Shown: positions 1-10,429 of the stretch, in pieces
Layout: every line of letters starts with the position of its first letter
Numbering within the stretch: the first letter of the stretch is position 1
Source: Planoprotostelium fungivorum
Lineage: Eukaryota; Evosea; Variosea; Cavosteliida; Cavosteliaceae
Direction: 5' to 3'
DNA length: 64,000 bases
Assembly (NCBI GenBank): GCA_003024175.1
Contig: MDYQ01000020.1
Span: 124,001-188,000, forward strand
Position numbers and translations under genes: made by a program
Notes under the pieces: model-generated
The model's database searches: none
Told to the model about the DNA's origin: nothing
Seen by the model: the letters and a program-made list of their open reading frames with translations, nothing else

Positions 1-3000
1 TCTTCTTCTTCTCTCTTCTTCTCTTGTTCCTCCTTCTTCTTCTCTTCACTGGCGATCTTGTCTGCTTCATCTTGTTTGGCTTTTCGCTGGAAAAAAGTGA
101 GAAGTGTTCATTCGATGGAGATCATTCTCTCACCTCCCTCTCTGTCTTGATGTCTTCCGCTTGTCGCTTGATTCGATCTTCCTTCTCTTGTTGTAGCTTC
201 TTCCTCGTCTCTTCTGCCTGCGAAATTTCAGTGAAATGTCACGTGGAAACATCGTGATATCCTCTCACTTGCAGTCTGGCCGTGCGTACTTCTTCCTCTC
301 TCGCCTTCTGTTCTGCTTCTTCTTCTCTCTGTCGTATCTGATGAGGTGCAAGTGTTTCTCTTATCTTGGCTTCCTTCTGCTTCTCTTCTTCTGCTCTCTC
401 TTCCTTCTTCCTCTGCTCATCGATTCTCTTCTGTTCGTCTTCTTTGTTCTTCTTCTCTTCTTCTCTCCTCTTGTCTTCCCGTAGAGATGTCTCCCTCTCT
501 TCCTCTCTCTTCTTCTCTGCAGCAGTGATGGCGTCCTTCTTCTCTTCTTCTCTCTTCTTCTCCTCTTGTCTCTTCTTCTCTTCTTGTCTCTTCTTCTCTT
601 CCCTCTCCTGCTCTCTCTTGATCTTCTCCAATTCTCTCTTCTTCTCCTCTACCCTCTCCGCTTCATCTCTCTTCTTCCTCTCTTCCTCTCTCTTCTTCCT
701 CTCTCTTTCTCTCTCCTTCTCTTCTTCTTCTCTCTTCTTCCTCTCTTCCTCTCTCTTCTCTTCTTCTCTCTTCTCTTCTATTCCCTTGTCTTCTGTTCTC
801 CTTCTCTCTCCTCCAATCTTGACAGTGGGGCTCCTTCCTTCTTCTAATTCCACCTTCTTACGCTCCCCAATCTTCACTCGATCACTCCTCCCTTCTTCCT
901 CTATCTCCTCTCTCATCTTCATCTCTTCCACCCTCGCTCTCTCCTTCCTCTCCTCTTCTTCTCTCTCCATCTCTTCTCTCAGCTCTCTCTCCACTTCCTC
1001 ATCGATTCTCTTCTGCTCTTCTTCTTCTAATCGTCTCATGGCCTCCTTGTCTAACGCGGCACGCCCGACCGATTGTCTCGATTTCGATTGTACGGCGTAC
1101 AATTTCGCCTTCTCAAAGTCGATCTTCCTGTGAGTTCCACCCTGTGGTGAAGATTCGACTGAAGAACTTCTCTTGGAGGAGACGGAAGTGGGGCTCGTTG
1201 TAGATGAACCGGATGATTTGGGACTGCTATCGAAGGAGCTCGGGCCGGAATTCTTCCGGTGGGAGGCGATGTCGGGTGACACGCTGGAGGTTCGAGCCAC
1301 GTTGGCCCTGGGTGCGGGCCGCTGCGACCGTTATTCCCCGCCAGAATTCAAATTTCAAATTTCACCTGGATGACTTCGAGGGCGCGAATGGACGGACGTC
1401 GGTCCAAGACGGTCGTGAAGGTGGGGGTGCGTTGTAGATCGTCGAGTATGGTCTTGTGACGTAAGAGAGAGTTGATCCACTTGGTCATGTCCATGATGTT
1501 CTTGGCCTGGAGGATGTGCTGTGTCTTTCTGGACTTGATCTGGAAGCAGCTCATCTCTTGATCGGGCTCCCATTCAGAGAACACGGCGGATTCCAGAGAG
1601 ATTTCACTCAGAGGTTGAGACTGGACACGATCAGTCAACATCGTGATGCGATCATGATGAGATGATCGTGTGATCATGATGACATGATCGTGTGATCATG
1701 ATGAGATCATCAGCACGAGTCGATGTATAATGTTTCACCTCTTTGTATCCTCCCTCGTCTTTGTACTCCGAGAAAACTCCCGATCGTAACACAAAATATC
1801 TCCCACTCCACGATTCCCCGATCCTCTTGTTCAGCACTCCCAATCGATCCAATGAGGCCAACTCAGCCTCCATCTCACTGATGACCTACCCCATCGTTAT
1901 GACGTCATCACACCTCATCACACCTCATCGTGACTCTTCGGTCTCTCCACCTCCTCTTCTGTCATTCTCATTCGAGGCTGTACGGTCGTCGTCTTTCTAT
2001 GCTCTTTGCTGTCCCACGTACGATCCTCCCAATCTTCGAATTGGTCCCGGAACAATAGATTCTCCGCCCCATCGATGACCCAGACGATCTCGGCACAATT
2101 GGGACGGGCCACGCGGGTCAATAATTCTTCCGCCTTCAGCATACTCCACGATCTATCCTTCCGTCAGTATCGGTGATGACGTCATCACACGTCACCTCTC
2201 AGACATGGATGAATACGTTCCCGCCCAAACGAACAGGGTGGAGTGGCAGTCCAACACGAAGCAAGAAGAAGTGTCGAGCATGTCTTTGAGTAGGATGCCA
2301 GCAGCGAACGTGGAGATTTCCAGCCTCCCGGTCGATTCAGAGAAACGGTACAATTTTCGGTTGTTCGATGCGAATTTTTCTTCTTCACTGTCCGGACCTC
2401 CGTCCTCGGCGGACAAGATCTTTTCCGCTGGGAGGATGTCAGTCTGGGAAAGGTGGAGCGGATGCTCCATGAAGTCGTGGAGAATCGATGGAGGTAACGT
2501 CACCTGCCACGTTGAGTTTCGTGTTGAGAGCCCTCCAGAATGAATCGAGGAGCTCGCTACCGTCCGAAGGCCTCGATTTGATCAACTCCTTCTCTCTTCC
2601 ATCCTCTAACACCAAGAGTGGATTCGTATATCCCAACTCTCCCAGCCACTTCTGTCCAAAGTATTTACTCTTCTTCCTCTCCTTCTCGTTCGATTGTGAC
2701 CCTGTCGTGCATGTCAATGTGTCACCTTCTCCCTCATCATTACGTACCGTACCAACAGAAGACGGAAGCGTTGGCTTGGATATCCAGCAGGAAGGAGTCA
2801 CCGTGGTTGAGACTCTGTATGGATGCATCCATGCACCTCACGATGATCCGTTCTGCTCCTTTGAAACGCAGCAAGTTCTTCTGCATGGCCACCATTCTGA
2901 ATTCACGATTGGCGGCTTCCTTGTTTCTCCTCGCCTCCAGCATGAGCTGCTCTTGACTCACACTTCCCTCTTGACTCTTCGATCTCACACGAGTCTTCTT

Positions 3001-4059
3001 ATTTCTATTTAGAAGTGAGCTCGTTGAGATATGCATATGTAACACGTCTACATCTCTGTATCCTACTCACATCAGCCTCTTCTTCTGTGACGTGTCTTGC
3101 TTCTTCAGCCATTCGAAGAAAACGACCAAGTCTTCCGTGTTGTATTTCTCTTCGAACGGATTCTCCTCGATATCGAGTACCGTCAAACTGTACAATTCCC
3201 CCAGGGAAGACGGTAAGTACGTCAGCTGATTGCCCCTGACGTTCAGTTCTCTCAAATTGGACAGGGAAGAGATCTGTTTCTTGATTTCCATGAGGCCGTT
3301 GTGGTCCATGTAGAGCTTGAGTAGAGATTTGACTGTGTACATCTCGTCCGGTAGCTCTTGGATGAAGTTGTCCGAGACGTTCAGGAGGATCAGAGATGTC
3401 AACTTTCCCATCTCCTTTGGGAGGGATGCGAGGTCGTTGTGATTCAAAAGGAGGCGAGAGAGACAAGTGCAGTTGCCGATTTCTCTTGGAATCTGTGGGC
3501 TGCGATTAGAGATGTGAAGGGGATGAGATGGTACCTGTTTGATCTTGTTGAATGACAAATTGAGTTGGGAGATGGACTTGAGTTGACCGATAGACTGTGG
3601 AATGGACATGAGATGGTTGTTCGACAAGTCTAGATTGGTGATGAGATGCAGATTGCCAAGGTGAGGATGAAGTGGCCCTTGGAGCTTGCAGTGGGCCGCC
3701 TTCAATTGTTGAATGGTCGTTATCGTGAAGAGCTCATCCGCCAACTCCTCGATGGGATTACGAGTGACATCTAATTCTCTCAACTGTGTGATGTGTCACC
3801 CGTGTAACAGGATGTGAACTCTCACCTTCTTTCCGATCTTTGAGAGACCGACCAATGATTTGAGTTCATTGTCGTGCAGATTCAAGACCTCCACCCATTG
3901 GTATTTCGAAAAATCGAGGACAGACAATGTGACCAGGTTCGAGTTGCTTCCGTCTAACTCTGCGTTGTCTTGTATTTCTCTGAAGAGATTCTGTGCGTTG
4001 GGTGATTGGTGATGTTCGGGAAGTCCAACTTGTGCGGGCGATGAAGGTTGATTACCCAT
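1..4059 (-). CDS. LRR-gelsolin-PH-coiled-coil protein (3' end off window)
   Basis: Large cytoskeletal or membrane-linked protein. It begins MGNQPSS, a good N-myristoylation context. About ten leucine-rich repeats follow (about 3900-3080), then two gelsolin-like repeats (about 3000-1930; motifs SLNHGDSFLLD and CFVLD..STLFVWAG). Next is a PH domain (about 1870-1380; SGRYFVLRSGVFSEY, NIMDMTKWINSLL) and a long Glu/Lys/Arg coiled coil (about 1340-1). Phase-consistent introns: 3784-3825, 3493-3534, 3005-3070, 2702-2747, 2428-2503, 2153-2195, 1886-1923, about 1630-1736, about 1338-1366, 218-268, 87-133. The gelsolin part reads into a stop at about 1920 unless the 38-bp intron 1886-1923 is removed. 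With it removed, the frame continues into PH, and only 45 bp separate the two halves, so I call one gene. LRR plus gelsolin resembles Flightless-type actin regulators. The PH and coiled-coil extension is unusual. The alternative is two abutting genes split at about 1900. Confidence 0.75.
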
Positions 4060-4357
4060 CTCGGATGGACTGTGTCTATGTTTTCTCTTGTCCTCTCAAT
4101 TGGATCCCTGCATACAAGAGAGGCGATGTTCGGATGGCGAAGAAATTTTCCTCTCTGGATATTTACGTCATTCTACAATGCAATGTCTAACCCAACAGTC
4201 GCTCATGTCTGCTCGACTTCTGTCTATCGCTTCTCATCGTCTCCACTCGCGTTCCTCTTCTCACGATGTCTCTTCCACTCGAAGAAAAGAGAAGCACGAC
4301 AGACTCGAACAATAAAAAGAGAAACGTTCTTATATGTACATAGGGAGAAGGCTTCGC

Positions 4358-5863
4358 CTACGCTTCCGTAGACAACCTCCTCTTCTTTATCGTGTTCTCT
4401 TCCTCCTCCGAAGCTCCGGTCGATTGCCCACCAAACTCTTTAAAGTCGATCTGCTGCTCTCCGTCCTGCATGTGCTGTCTCTCCTGCTGGGCAGCCCTCA
4501 CAATGTTCATGTTGTGGTTTCTGATTCTCTCGTTCTCCTCCTTGGCCAACCTCTTTGGATGGATCTTCTCTTGAGTGTAGCTCTTGTAGTCTCCCTCGAA
4601 CGTGATCGTCTTTGATTCGGAGTTGTAGGTGATGATGAGAGGTGGCTGGAGGGCAGAATGGATGACCTTCCTTCCGTATTCCAACGAGTAGCTCTTGGTG
4701 GTGACTGGCTTGTCTCCCACGTTGAAGAGCTGCTCGAGCTCGGGTAGAGAGTGGAAGATCTTCTTCGTGATGTTTTCATCGTCCGTCGGCACCTTCTCTC
4801 CCTTGCCAGCAAAGTTGAATTGAAAGAAGTTCTTCTTCTTGATGGTGTCGGTGAAGTGGACTTTTCCTTGTGCTTCTGACTTGAGAGACTGTCGCAGCAT
4901 CTTCCCCCATCTTCGGTTCATACGGGGCTGTAACTTGTCCAAGAATAAGATCTCTTCGATCTTGCCCTCGATGGTGGTGGGATTGGTGCCCTTGGGTGAG
5001 CCGTGATTGTCTCGGCTGACTTCGTAAACCGCCTGCGTCACCAATGTCTGACGGGCATCTGGGGCGGGGGCGGTTGGTGCCATGGGTCTCACGTCCTCAA
5101 AGTCCTCGCGGAAAGGATAGAAGTCGTTGTCTGTGAAGTATGATGATACAGGATGTGCAGGTGGCATCATCATGGGCGTCTGTTGTGGTGGGTGTACGTA
5201 GAGAGAGTTGATGGGTGAAGGTCCTCGCTGCACGAGATTGGCGATGGATGGTAGATGGTGATTAAAGTGGGGGTGAGCGGTGGGATCTGGAGAGCCCGGT
5301 ATGGCCGTCGGTGCTGGACTCGGCGTCGTGTATCGGTAGCTGTCTGGTGTGACCGCTCGCATCATGGGAGAGGCGCGGAATCCGGATGGAACAGGTGAAG
5401 GTGATTGAGAAGGACGGCGTCCCTTCGGTACGACGAGGTTGTCTGTGGAGGGGACCAGCATGGGTGGTGGGGACTGTTCTCTGGGCGGTGAACGTGGGCA
5501 TATGATCGAAAAGGCACTCGAGAATGGAACACCAGAGATGGATGCTGGGTGAGATGGTGCTGTGAAGGCCGAGATGTGAGTGTTCGGGTCGTCCTCGTTC
5601 ATCAGATATTCCATATATCTTCGCTTCATTGGATGCTCGAAATTCTTACGTGGCTCAGGTGCTTGATGTTGCTGCTGATACATCATAATCATGTAGTCTG
5701 GACAGTGGACGTCGTTCGCAGGATTGATTGGTCTGAAACCAGAACGGGCTGAAATCGGTAGCTCTCCCCATCCACTCGGTGCAGTGTGTGTGGAAGACTC
5801 ATTAGACAATTCAGCCGCAGACATGTTGCGTGGTGTCTGGTGTCGTGCTACTGGCTGCATCAT
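4358..5863 (-). CDS. Unrecognised 501-aa protein, single exon
   Basis: Intact reading frame of 501 residues with no intron needed, rare for this window. The first 260 residues are low in order: Pro-, Ser-, His- and Gln-rich, with many SP/TP pairs. The C-terminal 220 residues look folded: about residues 285-400 carry alternating hydrophobic and charged stretches (GKIEEILFLDKL, HSLPELEQLFNVGD). These lead into a basic helix with EENERIRNHN and a final lysine/arginine cluster KKRRLS that could be a nuclear localisation signal. I do not recognise a family. The disordered N-terminus, folded core and basic tail would suit a nuclear regulator, but that is inference. The start is the first ATG of the frame; a second in-frame Met sits at residue 2. 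Confidence 0.75.
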   Translation of the reverse strand: MMQPVARHQTPRNMSAAELSNESSTHTAPSGWGELPISARSGFRPINPANDVHCPDYMIMMYQQQHQAPEPRKNFEHPMKRRYMEYLMNEDDPNTHISAFTAPSHPASISGVPFSSAFSIICPRSPPREQSPPPMLVPSTDNLVVPKGRRPSQSPSPVPSGFRASPMMRAVTPDSYRYTTPSPAPTAIPGSPDPTAHPHFNHHLPSIANLVQRGPSPINSLYVHPPQQTPMMMPPAHPVSSYFTDNDFYPFREDFEDVRPMAPTAPAPDARQTLVTQAVYEVSRDNHGSPKGTNPTTIEGKIEEILFLDKLQPRMNRRWGKMLRQSLKSEAQGKVHFTDTIKKKNFFQFNFAGKGEKVPTDDENITKKIFHSLPELEQLFNVGDKPVTTKSYSLEYGRKVIHSALQPPLIITYNSESKTITFEGDYKSYTQEKIHPKRLAKEENERIRNHNMNIVRAAQQERQHMQDGEQQIDFKEFGGQSTGASEEEENTIKKRRLSTEA

Positions 5864-7537
5864 GTTCTGCTATAAACCTCCCTCTCCTTTGTGTCTCAGT
5901 AAAGTAAGGGCCTTCTGCTGTAAGGGGATTTGGTTTTTGATTTCTGTTCCTCTATCCTTTCTCAACCCCTTTTGCCTGTGTCGACACCGCATCGCATTTT
6001 CAATTCATCGCCCATCTCCGAGACAAGCATATCTCGTTATCGTCGACCGGGCAACTGGGTTCATGTAGTCATAGGGGATCCATTTATGACCTGTCTTGTG
6101 GCCTATGACTTTCAATTTTCCGTTTGTCGGCATCATCTATCGGCCGCTTTCGTTTTCTTCAGTGGAGGTCAACCTGTCAACACCGACGCGCTCGTTATGA
6201 GTCCCAATCGTCGCGTCTGGCTTTGAGCACAGCATACGATACACGACGCGTTTATATCTCTCGAGGGGCTAAGGGCCGAGAGTCCCAGACAAGGAGAGGA
6301 GAATATGGAAAGAAAGCCTTCCACATGGAGGAGCATTCGATTTCTCTTTACTGTCACAGGATGCAAAGAAATACGTGTGGTGTGGCATCTCGAAGCAAAT
6401 TTCGGTTGCCAGGGGTACAACGGTAGATTACGCTGTGTTTGCTTTGATCTGTGGATGCGTTCTGGTGTGTTCTCGTGTGGGGCCCCTGAAGTCGGCCTCA
6501 GCTTCAAGTCCTCGTCTGGAGGGAGAGAAAGAGCTGAGAACATTCATAGGACTCTGGAGGTGCTCCAGCGTACGTCGGCATTTTGTTGGAGCCGTGTGGT
6601 CTCAAAGGGTGAGGAGATCGAAGTTGACCCTCTATACGTCTAAGATGGCTAGGGTGCCCTGTTCGTGTGACACTCGCACCAGCTGAGACATCGCGAGATG
6701 GAGAAATAGCCGTTAACGCTCTAGCGCCTCACTCACTGCGAGGCCTATAGGTTTCTCTGAACGGGCATCATCGTTCTGTGACATCACGATCTTGTATAGC
6801 ACTAGGCGTAGATAGAAGGAGGTTGGATATCTCGACGATGTCCAGATATGAATAGATGGGAACTGTTTCGATCACCACATAACATTAGATCTGATGTGAT
6901 CTGCCGCGATACGCAGACGAAAATGGTGTTTTCAATAACCACTATATGTATTCGTGTTGATGGATATCTTATTAATATCACGGGGGTCGACCACATCATC
7001 CATTAATGCAACCAACAAATTGACTTTCAGACCCAACTTTTCATCTTTCCCTATATAACTCCTGATTGCACTCGTCGCCGACCTAGAAGCAAAACAATCC
7101 ACATCGGGCCTCCTGATGTGGCACGCGATCGAAGCCTTGTGAATAAAATCGTGACAAAACAGACGGCGACAAAGCGTGTTGTCGCCCTCATCGTCATTCA
7201 GACAATTGCACACCCGATGTGGGCACTTCTGCCCTCAGCTGGCTTCTGCTCTTCAACATCGACTGATGAGACCCTTTCTTTGTCCATCAGACGTGGTAGA
7301 CCAAAGATTGGGCGTGGGCCGTGCCACTTACTTCTCAGCTGGCTCAATTCATACGATTTTCTTTCTGAATTCCTTTTTCCGGAATTTTAGAGTGTCATTC
7401 TCTGTTCATCTGGCAGCTCTTACTATCATCATCGTAGGAGGTGCTTGTATTCTAAAGAAGTATATACCATTCACGTAAAGACGGTGAGTCTCGAGCGGGG
7501 TTGGGCGTCGCTGATTGACATCGAGACGAAATCGAAC
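5864..7537. other. Intergenic region, 1.7 kb, no firm gene
   Basis: Several overlapping open frames of 60-125 codons occur on both strands, but none has recognisable domain signatures or a convincing splice-linked partner. It lies between two divergently transcribed genes (minus at 5863, plus at 7538) and probably holds both promoters. Base composition is like the rest of the window. One frame with a cysteine pattern is listed separately. Confidence 0.5.
6932..7213 (-). CDS. Possible exon with Cys/His cluster, unrecognised
   Basis: A 93-codon frame with six cysteines and two histidines in its first half (CNCLNDDEG, CRRLFCHDFIH, ACH) followed by a plausible helical segment (KLGLKVNLLVALMDDVVDP). 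The cysteine spacing hints at zinc binding but fits no family I can name. There is no in-frame ATG; the frame opens after a stop about 30 codons upstream, so if real it is an internal or terminal exon. It may be chance. Confidence 0.22.
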   Translation of the reverse strand: MCNCLNDDEGDNTLCRRLFCHDFIHKASIACHIRRPDVDCFASRSATSAIRSYIGKDEKLGLKVNLLVALMDDVVDPRDINKISINTNTYSGY

Positions 7538-9355
7538 ATGTCCTCCTGCTTCCTGTTGAGGGTGCATGGAGGAGATAGAGGACATAATCCCACAAAGAGA
7601 AGTTTTTCTTCTCCTCTTCGAAGGCGGAGTCACCTCCAACGGAGTCCACAAGAACAGCATACGAATAATCCATCACCCCCGAAGTTGTCGAGGTCTGAAG
7701 AGAAGAAACTTGGTGAGAATCATCCACCGCGTAATGGATGGAGGATCGAGATTGATCTCTCAAACAGACTGGCCATCCGTGACTTCCACGCCGAGAGTAT
7801 CACCGGAAGCGACTGAACCCACAACGCCACAGAATGAGACGGTGGACAATCTGCGACCCAAATCACATCGACCCTCTAGAACGAAAGAGCCCCCCACCAT
7901 CGAGATCACTCAACAGAATTCAAATCCGGACGGTGAGATCTCGAAGGCGTGCGATCCATCGAGAATGACATTCGATAGCCAGCGTAGTTACGATGAGACG
8001 GGCGAGAAATCGACCCATGTCTGAAGAAGATGAACAATTCGAACGTCTGATGGAAATGAATTTTGCAAACAAACTCACGGGGAAGATGGAGATCATCTAC
8101 CTCGAACAAGTCAACTCACAGGTGAAGATCATCGTTTCGAATGAGATGGAAGAGACGTCTCATCTTCTGCATCAGATGGACAACGCACCGACGTTCGAAG
8201 ACATACCGGCAGAGATCAAGTATCACATCATGGAGTACCTCGATGCATTTTCCCTCGCACAGTGCTCCCTCGTCTGCAGAGCTTGGCGATCTCTCACCAT
8301 AGAGAAGAAACTGTGGGCGGGAAAACGAAAAGCTCGTGAGTCCAATTCGGATTTAAATTCTTTTATTCTCTCATCTCGTCCGTCTCATCATCGACCCCGA
8401 TGTGACACCATCACCATCGCCGAAAGAGTCTCCGTCTCTGAACGTCTTCACAGTCATGTCTAGAAGACTCTTAACTGTCGAAACTGAAGAAGGAGACGGT
8501 TACGCCTTCCACAATTCGTACCGAATCGTCATGATCGGCGCAGGCGGCGTCGGTAAGAGCTCTCTCACCGTTCGATTCGTCGTCGGCCGGTGAGAATTCG
8601 AATTTCAAACTTCCCGCCTGAATCCCCGCAGCTTCGTCGAGAAATACGACCCCACGATAGAGGATGCCTATCGAATACAGATGTCCATCGACGGAGAAGT
8701 GGCCAATTTAGACATTGTAGATACGGCAGGTCCAGAAGAATACAGCGCCTTGAGAGATCAATACATCAAACTCGCTGCGGTGAGTAGAGAGGAAGATGAG
8801 GAAGTTGATCGAATGGACAGGGATTCATCGTGGTGTACAGCGTGACGAGCGCACATTCGTGCCAGGCGGCGGCCAAGTTAAGAGACGTCATTCTGAAGAT
8901 CAAAGGACTCTCTGTGGAAGACGGTTCGTGTTATGACGTGAGGCAACAGAGTCACTTTTCATATTCTTTCTTTTCTTCTTCTATCGTGTTACGTCGACTG
9001 AATTTTATTTCGTTTTATTTCGAGTTGACTCGCATCAGTATCCCATCATCTTGGTTGGAAACAAGTGCGATCTCGCTTCTGAGAGGACAGTCACCTTTGA
9101 AGAAGGACAAGCCATCGCCAACCGCTGCTCACACTTTACGAAGAACTTCTTCGAGGTGAAGATGACTCGAATATCCTTCCTGCCATGAGGTGTAGCTGTG
9201 TTCTCAAAACTCAACAGGTGTCAGCGAGAACCGACACGAACGTCTCTGAGATCTTCTGCGAGATGGTGAGGCAGATCGACACCGTAGAGTGGAGGAAGAA
9301 CAACCAGCTGAGCAGAAGGAGGGAGAATAAGAATGGAAAGTGTACCTTGATGTGA
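7538..9355 (+). CDS. F-box-Ras GTPase fusion protein
   Basis: Small GTPase of the Ras family carrying an N-terminal extension with an F-box. Exons joined by phase-consistent introns 7713-7767, 7933-7978, 8336-8453, 8590-8631, 8780-8820, 8924-9024 and 9156-9217. The N-terminus is Ser/Pro/Thr-rich and basic. The F-box is at about 8195-8325 ([27 protein letters not shown]). GTPase motifs: GAGGVGKSS (P-loop), YDPTIED (effector), DTAGPEE (switch II), GNKCDL (G4), VSART (G5 region). The C-terminus ends in CTLM, a CaaX prenylation box, so the protein should be membrane-bound. Switch II has Pro where Ras has catalytic Gln61. An F-box usually bridges to SCF ubiquitin ligase, so this may couple a Ras-like switch to substrate recruitment (inference). 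Start at 7538 is the first ATG of the first exon frame and is uncertain; a Ras-only start at 8457 is the alternative. Confidence 0.8.
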
Positions 9356-9463
9356 AATAGAAGAATCCCTCTACGTGTCACTCTCTTGGCAGCAGCGATA
9401 TCGCGATATTTTCGAGGGCCAATTTCAAACGCGCGAACATCATAAAGAACTGATCCGCACGAG

Positions 9464-10018
9464 ATGTCATCGAAAGAGAAGAAGGCACAAGTGGAAGCAC
9501 AGGCTGAGGTGGGGAGAGAGAGGAGATGATTGAAATAGAACTGATGATGTCTCGAAGGCTTTACGATGGGTGAATGCCTTTAACACGGCCATGTCCAGCA
9601 TGAAGCCGGTCGAGTTTGTCTCAGAGTTCTTCGGACCCGATTCCACCCAGAGGATGGGAAGTAAGCCACGAACGGAAGGATTAGAGACGGTCATCACCCA
9701 ATACAAACGTGTCTTCATGGGCTTGGAGTCTCTCAAACACGAAGTCAAGGGTCTGGATATAATCGGAGATCGGATCTTTGTAGAAGAAATCATCCACTAC
9801 GTTGTGAAGGGTGAGACCAACGGATGATACAGAATATAAGATAGACTGACTGTAACAAAGGAGATCACCATTCGAATGAGATCGATATACCCGCCATGGC
9901 GGTCTTTACGAGAAAAACAGGAGAGAAGAGGCTCACAACATACGATTTGTACAGTGACACCACCCCCATCATGAGGAGATTCATGGATCTATACCCAGAC
10001 TATCCTTACAGTGGATAA
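9464..10018 (+). CDS. NTF2-like / SnoaL-fold protein
   Basis: Small protein of about 150 residues from three exons (introns 9509-9557 and 9811-9862, both phase-consistent). The start MSSKEKK is followed by an amphipathic helix (EALRWVNAFNTAM) and a segment with EFVSEFFGPDS, ISSVI-type strands and RIFVEEIIHYVV. It ends with RKTGEKRLTTYDLYSDTTPIMRRF. This layout of long N-terminal helices then curved beta strands is that of the NTF2-like/ketosteroid-isomerase fold (SnoaL-like), where the late 'YDLY.D' strand is typical. Members bind small hydrophobic ligands or act as isomerases; no catalytic role can be read here. It lies 108 bp downstream of the F-box-Ras gene on the same strand. Confidence 0.6.
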
Positions 10019-10429
10019 ATCCTCAATTGTACTTTCATTCGATGATGTTTCACTCTCCATCATCACATCTACAACATCACAGAAAATTGATTACATCGTT
10101 CATCATTCTATCACTGCCTCTTCTCTTGGAGATGACTATCATTACCCGTTGATCTATATCTCGAAGTTCTCTTGTATCGACTCGTGTTCATTTGGTTGAT
10201 TCTCTCGCTTCGAGCAGCAATCACTGATCACTGATCGCAGCGAGAAGACAAGAGAGGATCGAATTAACACAATATAGAGCCAGGTTCTGAACAGTATCGT
10301 CGTGTGCTGGTGCTCGCGTTACCGTACAGCTCTCATCTGAACAAATTTTCAGCTCGAAAACGTAAAGAATGGTTGTTCCGAGATGATCCGAAAGGCTGTC
10401 GGCTTCGAGAGAATCAACCGACAGCAACC
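10019..10429. other. Intergenic region, promoter side of next gene
   Basis: About 410 bp between two plus-strand genes. It is AT-richer than the flanks with runs of tcatc/atcatt, and no coding signal on either strand has family support. It probably contains the 3' UTR of the NTF2-like gene and the promoter of the next gene. Confidence 0.4.

Noticed and set aside
366-1133. Long plus-strand Ser/Leu/Phe-rich open frame
   Set aside because: It is the antisense shadow of the Glu/Lys/Arg coiled coil of the minus-strand gene; composition is explained by codon complementarity.
4048-4371. Plus-strand frame between two minus-strand genes
   Set aside because: Basic, Ser-rich, no domain; overlaps the start of the LRR-gelsolin gene and its promoter.
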